Source: Ralstonia mannitolilytica (GTDB taxonomy: Bacteria > Pseudomonadota > Gammaproteobacteria > Burkholderiales > Burkholderiaceae). Taken from it: a DNA stretch of 64,000 bases. Position 1 is the stretch's first letter. Each line of letters opens with the position of its first letter. Below are positions 34,569-42,724 of the stretch, in pieces. The stretch is taken from contig NZ_CAJPVG010000013.1 of the NCBI RefSeq assembly GCF_905397375.1, forward strand, positions 1 to 64,000. Direction: 5' to 3'. Both the position numbers and the translations under genes were made by a program. Below the pieces are notes generated by a model, which did no database searches, was not told the DNA's origin, and saw only the letters and a program-made list of their open reading frames with translations.

Positions 34569-35174
34569 ATGCTACGCCTGAGCCTGCAGTCCGGTCTGCT
34601 CCGTGCCCTAACCCGGCGGGCCGACTCGCGCGCGTTCCCACTGGTGGTTGCCGGGGCAGCACTGGCGGCGGAACTGTCGATGTCGGTTCCATTTGCCAGC
34701 CTGCTGATGGCCGCAGTCCTGTTGGCGCCGCGCCGCTGGGTGTCCATCGCGACTTTGGCCAGCCTGGGGGCCGCTGTTGGCGCTCTCGTGCTGTACCTCG
34801 TCTTTCATCACCTGGGGTGGAACCGGTTGTTCGCTGCCTACCCGGACGTGGTGCGATCCACCGCGTGGCGTGATGCGACCCACTGGCTCGAACACTACGG
34901 CGTCGTATCGCTTTCGGTCATTGCCGCATTACCGGTGCCTCTCACCCCCGCTCTCATGTTTGCGGCGATCTCGCGACTTCCGGTCGCAGAGGTCATCGCC
35001 GCACTGTGGCTCGGCAAGTTGGCGAAATACCATGTTTACGCCTGGCTCGCCTCGCGATTTCCGGATCGGCTTGTGCGCCACGGCCGGCGCCATGTCGATA
35101 CGTTGCGGGCAGTGCTCGGCAACGGCACGAAGGCTGACGGTGGCACAACCCCCACGCGGGGAGGGCGTCGGTAG
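34569..35174 (+). CDS. YqaA/VTT-like inner-membrane protein
   Basis: This 201-aa protein has about five hydrophobic segments and the DedA/VTT-like pattern: VVSLSVIAALPVPLTPALMF as a re-entrant loop with Pro residues, then WLGKLAKYHVYAWLASRFPD. VTT proteins move lipids or act in membrane homeostasis. It is 76 bases after ppk2 and co-directional, so may share a transcript. Confidence 0.65.
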   Translation: MLRLSLQSGLLRALTRRADSRAFPLVVAGAALAAELSMSVPFASLLMAAVLLAPRRWVSIATLASLGAAVGALVLYLVFHHLGWNRLFAAYPDVVRSTAWRDATHWLEHYGVVSLSVIAALPVPLTPALMFAAISRLPVAEVIAALWLGKLAKYHVYAWLASRFPDRLVRHGRRHVDTLRAVLGNGTKADGGTTPTRGGRR

Positions 35175-35286
35175 CTCAATACACCATCGGGGCGCCTGTC
35201 TCACGTGGTGAACGCATTGATTGCCGGCAGCCGGCCGCGCTTTGGCGTGGTTGCGTTCTTGGCATGCCATGGCATCAATCTTCGCT

Positions 35287-37227
35287 CTATGTGCCTTGCG
35301 TTTTTTGGTCCGGTTTCCCCGTTGCAGTTGACTCCTCGATATTCGCGACGGGCTTGGGCGGAGGCATTGGCGTCACCTTCGCTGACAAAAACATGTCCAG
35401 GTCTTGGCGGTCAACCACTTCCTTCTCGAGAAGTAATTGGGCCAGAGCATCGAGCTTGGTCCGCTGTCCTTCCAGCGTCGCTTGTACGCGATGACTTGCT
35501 TCTGCCAATAGCTTACGGACTTCAGCATCAATCATCTGTGCGGTGCTCTCGCTGTATTCATTGCGTTCGCGCTGCATTAGCCCCGTCCCAGCAAAGAGCG
35601 GGTTCGGCATATTCTCGTACGTGGCCAGGCCCAGCTGGTCGCTCATGCCAAACTGGGTAATCATCTGCCGAGCCATGTCGGTTGCGCGCTGCAGGTCGTT
35701 CTGTGCGCCCGTGGATACGTCGCCGAAAATGAGCTGTTCCGCAATACGGCCACCGAGCAAGACATCGAGCCGGTCAAGCAGTTCGCTGCGCTTGAGCAGG
35801 TAGCGGTCCTCGGTTGGGGTCTGTTGCGTGTAACCCAACGCCGCAACGCCCCGCGGAATGATGGAAACTTTGGAGACACGGTCAGCCAGCGGCCGATGCT
35901 CCGCGACGATGGCATGTCCTGCCTCGTGGAATGCGATAGTTTCCTTCTCCTTCGGATTCATCACGCGGTTCTTTTTTTCCAGGCCGCCGACGATCCGGTC
36001 AAGCGCCTCGTCGAAATCTGCCATCTCGACCATTTGCTTGCTCTTGCGCGCGGCAAGGAGCGCGGCTTCGTTAACCAAGTTGGCAAGATCGGCACCTGCG
36101 AACCCCGGGGTCCGTCCGGCGAGTTTAGTCAGGTCGACCTCAGGAGCGAGGACAACGCCCTTGACGTGAACTTTGAGAATCTGCTCCCGTCCCTTGAGGT
36201 CAGGCCGGTCCAGTGCGACGTGGCGGTCAAAGCGACCGGGGCGAAGCAGGGCGGGGTCCAGTATCTCGGGTCGGTTTGTGGCGGCCATGATGATGACGCC
36301 TTTGTTGCTATCAAAACCGTCCATCTCGACCAGAAGCTGGTTCAGTGTTTGTTCGCGCTCCTCGTTGCCGCCGACCGCATTCAGTGCTCGCGTCTTTCCG
36401 AGTGCGTCAAGCTCATCAATGAAGATGATGCAGGGGGCTTTGGTTTCGGCTTGCTTAAAGAGATCGCGGACCCGTGCTGCACCCACACCAACGAACATCT
36501 CGACGAAGTCGGAGCCGCTCATGCTGAAGAATGGCACGCCGGCTTCGCCTGCCACGGCCTTTGCCAATAAGGTCTTGCCAGTGCCCGGGGCCCCAACCAG
36601 CAGCACGCCCTTGGGAATTTTTCCGCCCAGGCGCTGGTACCGCTGAGGATCTTTCAGGAAGCTAACAATCTCCGACAGCTCCTCCTTGGCTTCGTCGATT
36701 CCAGCCACGTCGGCAAAAGTCACGCCGGTCTCCTTTTGCATGTAGACCTTTGCCTTGCTCTTGCCAATTTCCATCATGCTGCCGGCGGCGCCGCCCACGC
36801 GCTTGATGAGAAAGCTCCAGATACCGAAAAAGATGACGGCCGGCACAACCCACGAGAGGATCGTGCTCAGCCATTTGTTGTCGGGCTGCCCGACGAAGCG
36901 CACCTTTGCCGCTTCGAGCTCCTGCACCAGCTCAGGATCGGCCACTCGAAGCGTGGAGAAGGCGTGGTCGCCCTTTGCCTCTCGGCGGATTTCCTCGATC
37001 TGCTGCTTGGCAAGGAGATTGTCGATACCTTCTGTCGAGAAGGTTCCGCTGATAGCCTGCTCACCAATAGCCACGTCCTTGAGCTTGCCAGCCTTCAGTA
37101 GGACCTTGAAATCGCTGTATGGGATCGTCTCGACATGCCCCGACACGAAGAGCGTCTGGATTGCAAGCATGGCCAGTATGGTCACGAGCACGTACCAGAG
37201 GGAGAACTGTTGCTGTCGCGGTTCCAT
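35287..37227 (-). CDS. ftsH: FtsH-type AAA+ zinc membrane protease (accessory copy)
   Basis: This 646-aa protein starts at the ATG at 37225-37227 with GGAGAA upstream, not at the longer open frame to 37431. It has two membrane helices around a periplasmic domain (first at about 10-30, second at about 120-142), Walker A GAPGTGKT (212-219), Walker B IIFIDELDA, the SRH region ATNRPEILDPALLRPGRFDR and the protease Zn site HEAGH. FtsH removes damaged membrane proteins. This is probably a second copy beside a housekeeping one. It is divergent from the oleate hydratase with an FNR/ANR-like box between. Confidence 0.9.
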   Translation of the reverse strand: MEPRQQQFSLWYVLVTILAMLAIQTLFVSGHVETIPYSDFKVLLKAGKLKDVAIGEQAISGTFSTEGIDNLLAKQQIEEIRREAKGDHAFSTLRVADPELVQELEAAKVRFVGQPDNKWLSTILSWVVPAVIFFGIWSFLIKRVGGAAGSMMEIGKSKAKVYMQKETGVTFADVAGIDEAKEELSEIVSFLKDPQRYQRLGGKIPKGVLLVGAPGTGKTLLAKAVAGEAGVPFFSMSGSDFVEMFVGVGAARVRDLFKQAETKAPCIIFIDELDALGKTRALNAVGGNEEREQTLNQLLVEMDGFDSNKGVIIMAATNRPEILDPALLRPGRFDRHVALDRPDLKGREQILKVHVKGVVLAPEVDLTKLAGRTPGFAGADLANLVNEAALLAARKSKQMVEMADFDEALDRIVGGLEKKNRVMNPKEKETIAFHEAGHAIVAEHRPLADRVSKVSIIPRGVAALGYTQQTPTEDRYLLKRSELLDRLDVLLGGRIAEQLIFGDVSTGAQNDLQRATDMARQMITQFGMSDQLGLATYENMPNPLFAGTGLMQRERNEYSESTAQMIDAEVRKLLAEASHRVQATLEGQRTKLDALAQLLLEKEVVDRQDLDMFLSAKVTPMPPPKPVANIEESTATGKPDQKTQGT

Positions 37228-37366
37228 GGGATTCTTCTCCAAGTCGACCTTATTGAAAGTGAGTCTGGTCTCCAATGCTGGGAAGGTTGGTGGGCGGCCT
37301 GGGTAGGCGCCGGACAACCGCGCATTGGTATGCGTTCCCAGTATTGACGCTTGGAAATCGCCGAGG

Positions 37367-37380
37367 TTGACCTTCATCAA
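37367..37380. promoter_or_regulatory. FNR/ANR-like palindrome TTGACCTTCATCAA
   Basis: It has a perfect ATCAA half and TTGAC, lying 140-153 bases upstream of the ftsH start and 226 bases before the oleate hydratase start, in their shared 378-bp gap. The rest of the gap shows nothing else recognisable. Confidence 0.5.
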
Positions 37381-37605
37381 CCCGCGACATTGGGGCCGCG
37401 CGCGCGGGCGCAAGCGCCGTGGCTTCTCCATGGTTGTGCCCAGCCGATAGGGGATGTGTCGCGGAAAGCAAACATGACAAATCCATTACGGCGGCATGAG
37501 ACTCAACAGCAACTTGCGCTGGCGCAAAGTATCGATCGCATACCCACCTAAAGTATTCCCAAGTCGCGTTGCTCATTGAGCATCCACACAGAATCAGAGG
37601 ATTCC

Positions 37606-39201
37606 ATGGCTGAGGTAACGAAGAACGAGCACCGTAGCGCATACCTGGTTGGCAGCGGCATTGCGTCATTGTCGGCTGCCGTGCTGCTGATTCGCGACGC
37701 AGGCTTCAAGGGGGAGAACATCCACATCTTGGAGGAACAGCAGGTGGCCGGTGGTGCGCTCGATGGCTCCGGTGATCCGCACAAAGGCTATGTAACTCGG
37801 GGCGGTCGCATGTTCACCGAAGAGACTTATGTCTGTCTGTGGAACGTGCTCGACAGCATTCCGTCGCTGGATGATCCGAAAATCAGTGTCAAGCAGCAGG
37901 CCTGGGCCTTCAACGCCGAATGGCGCTCGGATTCACACGCCCGGCTGATCGACGGGCAACGCCGTATCCTCGACGCTGCCGATCTGGGTTTCAACCTCCA
38001 TGACCGGTTGGAGATCATGCGATTGCTGGCCACGCCAGAAGGGCTGCTGCATACGCTTCGCATTGAGGACTGTTTCTCGCCGCACTTCTTCGAGACCAAC
38101 TTCTGGGCCATGTGGCGTACGACCTTCGCCTTCCAGAACTGGCACAGCGCGATCGAACTCAAACGCTATATGTTGCGCTTCTTGCAGGAGTTCCCGCGTA
38201 TCCACACGTTGGCCGGCGTACGGCGCACGCCGCTGAACCAGTATGACGCGATCGTGCGGCCGATGGAGCAATGGCTGAAACAGCAGGGTGTGGTGTTCGA
38301 ATATGGCACAAAGGTGGAGGATGTCGACTTTGTTGAAACCGGTGACGGCCGGCGAATTGGACTGCTGCGCGTGGTGCGCGGCGGACAGCCGATGGCCTAT
38401 GACGTGCGGCAAGAGGATCTGGTGCTCATCACCATCGGCTCGATGACCGCCGACGCGTCTTATGGGGACGACCACCATGCACCGGAACTGGTGCGCGACA
38501 AACGCGATGGCGCCTGGACTCTGTGGGAGACCATGGCCCGTAAGGAACCTGGGCTCGGGCGGCCGAATGCGTTCTGTGGCAACGTCGACGAAAGCAAGTG
38601 GGAGTCGTTCACCTTGACGATGCGCAGCCCGGCGCTTGTGCACCGGATTGAGACCTTTACCGGCAATGCGCCAGGCACCGGCGGTCTGATGACGTTCAAG
38701 GATTCGAGTTGGCTGATGTCGATCGTCGTGCCTCACGCGCCGCACTTCGCCGGACAGCCGAAAGACATGTACACCCTGTGGGGCTACGGGCTCTTCGTGG
38801 ACAACAAGGGCGATTACATCGACAAGACGATGGCCCAGGCAACCGGCCAGGAAATCCTCACCGAGCTGCTGCACCATTTGCATTGCGAGGACATTCTTGA
38901 CGAGGTCTGTCGTACCACCACTGTGATCCCGGTGATGATGCCGTACATCACCAGCGAATTTGAGCGCCGCGAGCCTTCGGATCGGCCGCCAGTGATCCCG
39001 CACGGAGCGAAGAACTTCGCGCTGCTTGGGCAGTATGTTGAGATCCCTCAGGACGTAGTGTTCACCGTCGAATATTCGGTTCGCGGCGCGATGCACGCGG
39101 TTTATGGGCTGCTGGGCTTGAAGAACGAGATCCCGGCCATTTACCACGGGATTGCTGACCCAGGCGCTGCGTTTGCGGGCCTGAAGACGTTGTTGAGTTG
39201 A
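37606..39201 (+). CDS. ohyA: Oleate hydratase (FAD-dependent fatty acid double-bond hydratase)
   Basis: This 531-aa protein starts at the ATG at 37606 with AGAGG five bases upstream. It has the FAD-binding VGSGIASLSAAVLLI near the N-terminus, and the family blocks GGALDGSGDPHKGY, RGGRMFTEETYVCLW, FETNFWAMWRTTFAFQ and FTVEYSVRGAMHAVYGLLG. It adds water to unsaturated fatty acids to make hydroxy fatty acids, which can detoxify or reshape membranes. It is the only gene of its kind in the window and pairs in position with the lipid-modifying cyclopropane synthase further on. Confidence 0.9.
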   Translation: MAEVTKNEHRSAYLVGSGIASLSAAVLLIRDAGFKGENIHILEEQQVAGGALDGSGDPHKGYVTRGGRMFTEETYVCLWNVLDSIPSLDDPKISVKQQAWAFNAEWRSDSHARLIDGQRRILDAADLGFNLHDRLEIMRLLATPEGLLHTLRIEDCFSPHFFETNFWAMWRTTFAFQNWHSAIELKRYMLRFLQEFPRIHTLAGVRRTPLNQYDAIVRPMEQWLKQQGVVFEYGTKVEDVDFVETGDGRRIGLLRVVRGGQPMAYDVRQEDLVLITIGSMTADASYGDDHHAPELVRDKRDGAWTLWETMARKEPGLGRPNAFCGNVDESKWESFTLTMRSPALVHRIETFTGNAPGTGGLMTFKDSSWLMSIVVPHAPHFAGQPKDMYTLWGYGLFVDNKGDYIDKTMAQATGQEILTELLHHLHCEDILDEVCRTTTVIPVMMPYITSEFERREPSDRPPVIPHGAKNFALLGQYVEIPQDVVFTVEYSVRGAMHAVYGLLGLKNEIPAIYHGIADPGAAFAGLKTLLS

Positions 39202-39215
39202 ACCGTCGGACGGTT
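39201..39215 (+). terminator. Short hairpin after oleate hydratase
   Basis: AACCGTC (39201-39207) and GACGGTT (39209-39215) are complementary around a minimal loop, beginning at the stop codon. The loop is very short and there is no T-run, so termination is uncertain. Confidence 0.3.
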
Positions 39216-39220
39216 TACGG

Positions 39221-39234
39221 TTGATTTGTATCAA
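39221..39234. promoter_or_regulatory. Perfect FNR/ANR-type palindrome TTGATTTGTATCAA
   Basis: This is an exact match to TTGATNNNNATCAA, 66 bases upstream of the Cys/His-rich gene at 39300 and its downstream cassette. At -41.5 spacing transcription would start near 39269. It is the best of the FNR-like sites in the window. Confidence 0.68.
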
Positions 39235-39299
39235 CCGGAGGTTGGACATCCGCGCCTAGGCTGACTCTGTGTGACCGTTCCTCTCTTTGGGCAGAAATC

Positions 39300-39719
39300 A
39301 TGTTCTTCCACTCCCGACATCTACGCCGCTGGGCAGCTCAAATGCTACTGGTGTGGCTGTTGGGTCTGGCCGTCGGCATCGCAAACGCGTGCGCTGTCGC
39401 GGATGCAGGTAAGGCCGCAGCGCCGGCATCTGGCCACGTGTCAGCCCACAGTCATGGACACCATGCGGATGCCGACGATGATGGCTGTGACGATAGCGGC
39501 AAGATTGCCTGCCACAGCTTCTGCGAAAAGTCCTCAACCAGCATTCCCCGTGTGCTGTCGGATCATGACAAGCCTCTCATTCCGGTGGCCGTGCCATTAC
39601 CGATGAGCATGGCATCCACGCCGGAGGTGGACCGCTGCAGTGTGCACCGTCAGTCCAATCCCCGGCCAGCGGACAAGTTCGCGTCTATACCAATCGTCTT
39701 CCTCCGGTTGACGCTATAG
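39300..39719 (+). CDS. Secreted Cys/His-rich protein heading the second metal cassette
   Basis: This 139-aa product has an N-terminal signal or anchor (AAQMLLVWLLGLAVGIANA), then a His-rich stretch (HVSAHSHGHHADADDDGC), a Cys-rich motif (KIACHSFCEKS), a Pro/Met segment and the end VFLRLTL. The layout matches the protein at 13362-13733. Probably a periplasmic metal binder or sensor, by analogy with context only. It follows the perfect FNR-like site. Confidence 0.6.
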   Translation: MFFHSRHLRRWAAQMLLVWLLGLAVGIANACAVADAGKAAAPASGHVSAHSHGHHADADDDGCDDSGKIACHSFCEKSSTSIPRVLSDHDKPLIPVAVPLPMSMASTPEVDRCSVHRQSNPRPADKFASIPIVFLRLTL

Positions 39720-39972
39720 CGCTCTGTCGCTGTTTGGCAGTGCGCGGCTTTGTCTTACGTATCGCCTTGACGCGCATCCAGTGCGGACACCGCCAAAGGT
39801 GCGTTGCAACACGCCGTTCCATCGTCAATGCACTGAACAAAAGCGGCCTTGGTCGGCATTCGCCCCGAGCGTCTCGATTGCGTTCTTTCTCTACTGCCGG
39901 AAAGTGTCTGGCGCTGTGTTGAACGCAGTCGCAGTGAGATTTTCAACGTCACCTCCTAAAAGGATTTCTTCC

Positions 39973-40266
39973 ATGGACACTATCGAACTGAAGATCAAGG
40001 GCATGAGCTGCGGCTCTTGCGTCTCGTCGGTTACTCATGCACTGCAGCGAGTGCCTGGTGTGGATGCCGTCGACGTGGATCTGGCGCGCGGTATCGCGCG
40101 CGTCAGCGGTAACGCCCAGGCCGCGCCCGCAATGCTGGCCGCGCTGGCAGCAGCCGGTTACGAAGCCGAGTCGCTTAGCACTGGCGCCGGAGCGAAGACG
40201 GAGCATGCCCACCATGGTGACGTCCCAACCGGCACTGCTCACAAGAGCGGTGGATGCTGCCACTGA
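39973..40266 (+). CDS. HMA-domain metallochaperone (CopZ-like) with His/Cys tail
   Basis: This 97-aa cytosolic protein begins MDTIELKIKGMSCGSCVSSV: the GMSCGSC site binds Cu(I) in CopZ-type ferredoxin-like folds. The domain covers about residues 1-68. A tail with EHAHHGDV and ends SGGCCH adds possible ligands; a GGCC ending also closes the YHS protein of the first cassette. It would deliver metal to the P1B ATPases. It leads a DUF2933/ICMT-like pair. Confidence 0.82.
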   Translation: MDTIELKIKGMSCGSCVSSVTHALQRVPGVDAVDVDLARGIARVSGNAQAAPAMLAALAAAGYEAESLSTGAGAKTEHAHHGDVPTGTAHKSGGCCH

Positions 40267-40339
40267 TAGACCGCTAGGAGGGGCGGCCGGGCAGTGCACC
40301 GATCGGCGTCCCTAACCTTGACCTTGCGAAGGAGTTCTC

Positions 40340-40654
40340 ATGTCGTCGCTTCGATCTCTCTCCAGGCACCGCCAGTCGGGCCGCATCGGTTCAGGGGCCA
40401 TCTTCATTGCGTTTGCGTTGATTGCCCTGTTCTTCCTGTTCACCGAGCACCGGGCACATCTGTTCGGCTGGTTGCCGTTTCTTCTACTGCTGGCTTGTCC
40501 GCTGCTGCACCTCTTCCACGGGCACGGTGGCCATGGAGGGCACGCAGGTCACGAGGACCAGCCGCGCGGTTCCGATTCCGGAAGTAGCCGCCCATCGGGG
40601 TCGACGGCCAGCGAACAACCGCCCGTTCAGGGCGCTCAGCATCACCACCACTAA
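40340..40654 (+). CDS. DUF2933-type small membrane protein (copy 2)
   Basis: This 104-aa product with AAGGAG upstream has two hydrophobic helices around FLFTEHRAH and LLLLACPLLHLFHGHGG, then a His/Gly/Ser tail ending HHHH. The core is close to copy 1 at 17562, and the tail is longer and more His-rich. Function unknown; a membrane metal-binding or scaffold role is inference. Confidence 0.75.
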   Translation: MSSLRSLSRHRQSGRIGSGAIFIAFALIALFFLFTEHRAHLFGWLPFLLLLACPLLHLFHGHGGHGGHAGHEDQPRGSDSGSSRPSGSTASEQPPVQGAQHHHH

Positions 40655-40677
40655 GTTCTTCTCAGAGGAGCGCCATC

Positions 40678-41343
40678 ATGGACCAATCGACACCTCCCGC
40701 CTATGGCTTATGGTCGCTGGTAATCATCAATTCCCTCGTTTTCATCATCTTCGCGTTCAGCTTCGCCAAGCCACAAAGCCCGCGCGACTGGCGTTCGTTT
40801 GGCGCGTTCTCTGCGTTCCTGGTGGCGCTATTCACCGAGATGTACGGCTTCCCGCTGACGATCTACCTCCTGTCGGGTTGGCTGAGCGCGAAGTTCCCCG
40901 GCGTGAATTTCATGTCGCATGACGCTGGCCACCTGCTGGAGGTGATGTTCGGCTGGCGCGCCAATCCGCATTTCGGGCCGTTCCATCTGCTGAGCGCTAT
41001 CTTCATCGGCGGTGGCTTTTGGCTATTGTCGGCCGCTTGGGCGGTGCTTTACCACAACCAGCGGAGCCATACGCTGGCGACCACCGGCGCCTACTCCCGT
41101 ATCCGGCATCCGCAGTATGTGGGCTTCGTTTTGATCATGTTCGGTTTTCTACTGCAGTGGCCGACCATCCTGACACTGCTGATGTTCCCAGTGCTGGTGG
41201 TCATGTACGTGCGTTTGGCCATTACGGAAGAGAAGTGGGCGGAGCGCGAATTTGGGGAGGAGTGGGCGCACTATGCGTCGCACACCCCGCGGTTCATCCC
41301 GAATTTTGGCGACAAGCAAGCGGATCGCCACCACCACGCATGA
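40678..41343 (+). CDS. Isoprenylcysteine-methyltransferase-like membrane protein (copy 2)
   Basis: This 221-aa protein begins close to YGLWSLVIINS, shares RDWRSFGAFSAFLVALFTEM and SHDAGHLLEVMFGW with copy 1 at 17816, and has the C-terminal RIRHPQYVGFVLIMFGFLLQ motif. It is 23 bases after the DUF2933 gene with an AGAGGAG ribosome site. The pair order is the same in both cassettes, arguing that the two proteins function together. Confidence 0.75.
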   Translation: MDQSTPPAYGLWSLVIINSLVFIIFAFSFAKPQSPRDWRSFGAFSAFLVALFTEMYGFPLTIYLLSGWLSAKFPGVNFMSHDAGHLLEVMFGWRANPHFGPFHLLSAIFIGGGFWLLSAAWAVLYHNQRSHTLATTGAYSRIRHPQYVGFVLIMFGFLLQWPTILTLLMFPVLVVMYVRLAITEEKWAEREFGEEWAHYASHTPRFIPNFGDKQADRHHHA

Positions 41344-41359
41344 CAAAAAGGGGGAGGCG

Positions 41360-42724
41360 ATGAAGCTCAGTTTTCACGGTGCGGCCGGCACAGTGACCGG
41401 CTCAAAGTATTTGGTGGAGCATCAGGGGCAGCGCCTGCTGGTTGATTGCGGGTTGTTCCAGGGCTACAAGCAGTTGCGATTGCTGAACTGGGAGCCGTTG
41501 CCGTTCAGCGCCGCCGACATCGATGCGGTGGTGCTGACACACTCCCATCTGGACCATGCCGGTGCGTTACCGTTGCTCGTGAAACAGGGCTTCCGGGGCC
41601 GGATTCTGGCGACGCCCTCGACAATCGAACTATGCGGTCTGCTGTTGCCCGACAGCGGGAGAATCCAGGAGGAGGACGCCGCCTATGCGAACCGGCATCA
41701 CACCTCCAAGCACGCCACGGCTTTGCCGCTGTACACGGAGGACGACGCACGTCGCGCAATGGAACAGTTGCACCGATTGCCTTTCGACCAGTGTGTGGAC
41801 GTCGTCCCCGACGTTACGGTGACCTTGCGCCCGGCTGGGCATATTCTCGGCGCGGCCTCGGCCGAACTGACAGCGGGGCAGACGACAGTGCTGTTCTCCG
41901 GAGACGTTGGCCGCCCCGACGACCCGGTGATGCGTGCGCCTGCGCCGGCTCCCAAGGCAGACTACATCGTTGTCGAATCGACTTATGGGGACCGGCTACA
42001 CGAACCGGTACCCAATGCGCAGGCCGTGCTCGGTGAGGCGATTGCTCGCACAGCACACCGTGGCGGCATGGTCGTGATTCCGGCGTTTGCGGTGGGGCGT
42101 GCACAGTTGCTGCTGCATTTGATCCACAAGCTGAAGCAACAGGGCGCGATTCCAGACCTGCCTGTTTTTCTCGACAGCCCGATGGCAATAGATGCAACCG
42201 AGATCTATCACCGCCATCACGCCGAACATAAGCTGTCGCTCGAAGATTGCCTCGGGATGTACAAAGCTGCGCGCATGATCAGGACCCCGGAGGAATCGCG
42301 GGCGCTGGCTGGGCTGGCCCTCCCGGCTGTGATCATCTCGGCCAGCGGCATGGCCACCGGCGGCCGCGTGCTGCACCATCTGAAGCATCTGGCGCCGGAC
42401 CGGCGCAACACCATCATCCTGGCCGGTTATCAGGCTGGGGGGACACGCGGCGCGCGGCTGCAGGCTGGTGAGCGAAGCCTGCGCATTCACGGTGAGGACG
42501 TCGCCGTGCGTGCCGAAGTGATTTCACTGCAGGGCATGTCGGCGCATGCCGATGCAAGCCAATTGATCGAGTGGCTGGGCAGTGCGCCAGCGGCGCCGCG
42601 CTCGGTGTTCGTCACCCATGGCGAGCCGGGGCCGGCTGATGCGATGCGCCAGCGCATCGAGCGGGAACTTGGGTGGTCCGCCAGCGTTCCGTTGTTGGGA
42701 CAGCACGTGGAGTTCGATGTATGA
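41360..42724 (+). CDS. Metallo-beta-lactamase/beta-CASP RNA-processing nuclease
   Basis: This 454-aa cytoplasmic enzyme starts at 41360 with GGGGAGG upstream. It has the MBL Zn site THSHLDHAG (HxHxDH), GHILGAAS, SGDVGRPDD and the beta-CASP motifs including PAFAVGRAQ, GMATGGR and SAHADASQL. The family includes Ysh1/CPSF73-like RNA endo- or exonucleases. Its stop overlaps the phosphorylase start, placing RNA cleavage and nucleotide phosphorolysis in one operon. Confidence 0.88.
   Translation: MKLSFHGAAGTVTGSKYLVEHQGQRLLVDCGLFQGYKQLRLLNWEPLPFSAADIDAVVLTHSHLDHAGALPLLVKQGFRGRILATPSTIELCGLLLPDSGRIQEEDAAYANRHHTSKHATALPLYTEDDARRAMEQLHRLPFDQCVDVVPDVTVTLRPAGHILGAASAELTAGQTTVLFSGDVGRPDDPVMRAPAPAPKADYIVVESTYGDRLHEPVPNAQAVLGEAIARTAHRGGMVVIPAFAVGRAQLLLHLIHKLKQQGAIPDLPVFLDSPMAIDATEIYHRHHAEHKLSLEDCLGMYKAARMIRTPEESRALAGLALPAVIISASGMATGGRVLHHLKHLAPDRRNTIILAGYQAGGTRGARLQAGERSLRIHGEDVAVRAEVISLQGMSAHADASQLIEWLGSAPAAPRSVFVTHGEPGPADAMRQRIERELGWSASVPLLGQHVEFDV

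Noticed and set aside
37228..37431. Longer FtsH start
   Set aside because: The added residues lack the FtsH N-terminal helix and overlap the FNR-like site; the ATG at 37227 has a ribosome site and starts directly before the membrane helix.
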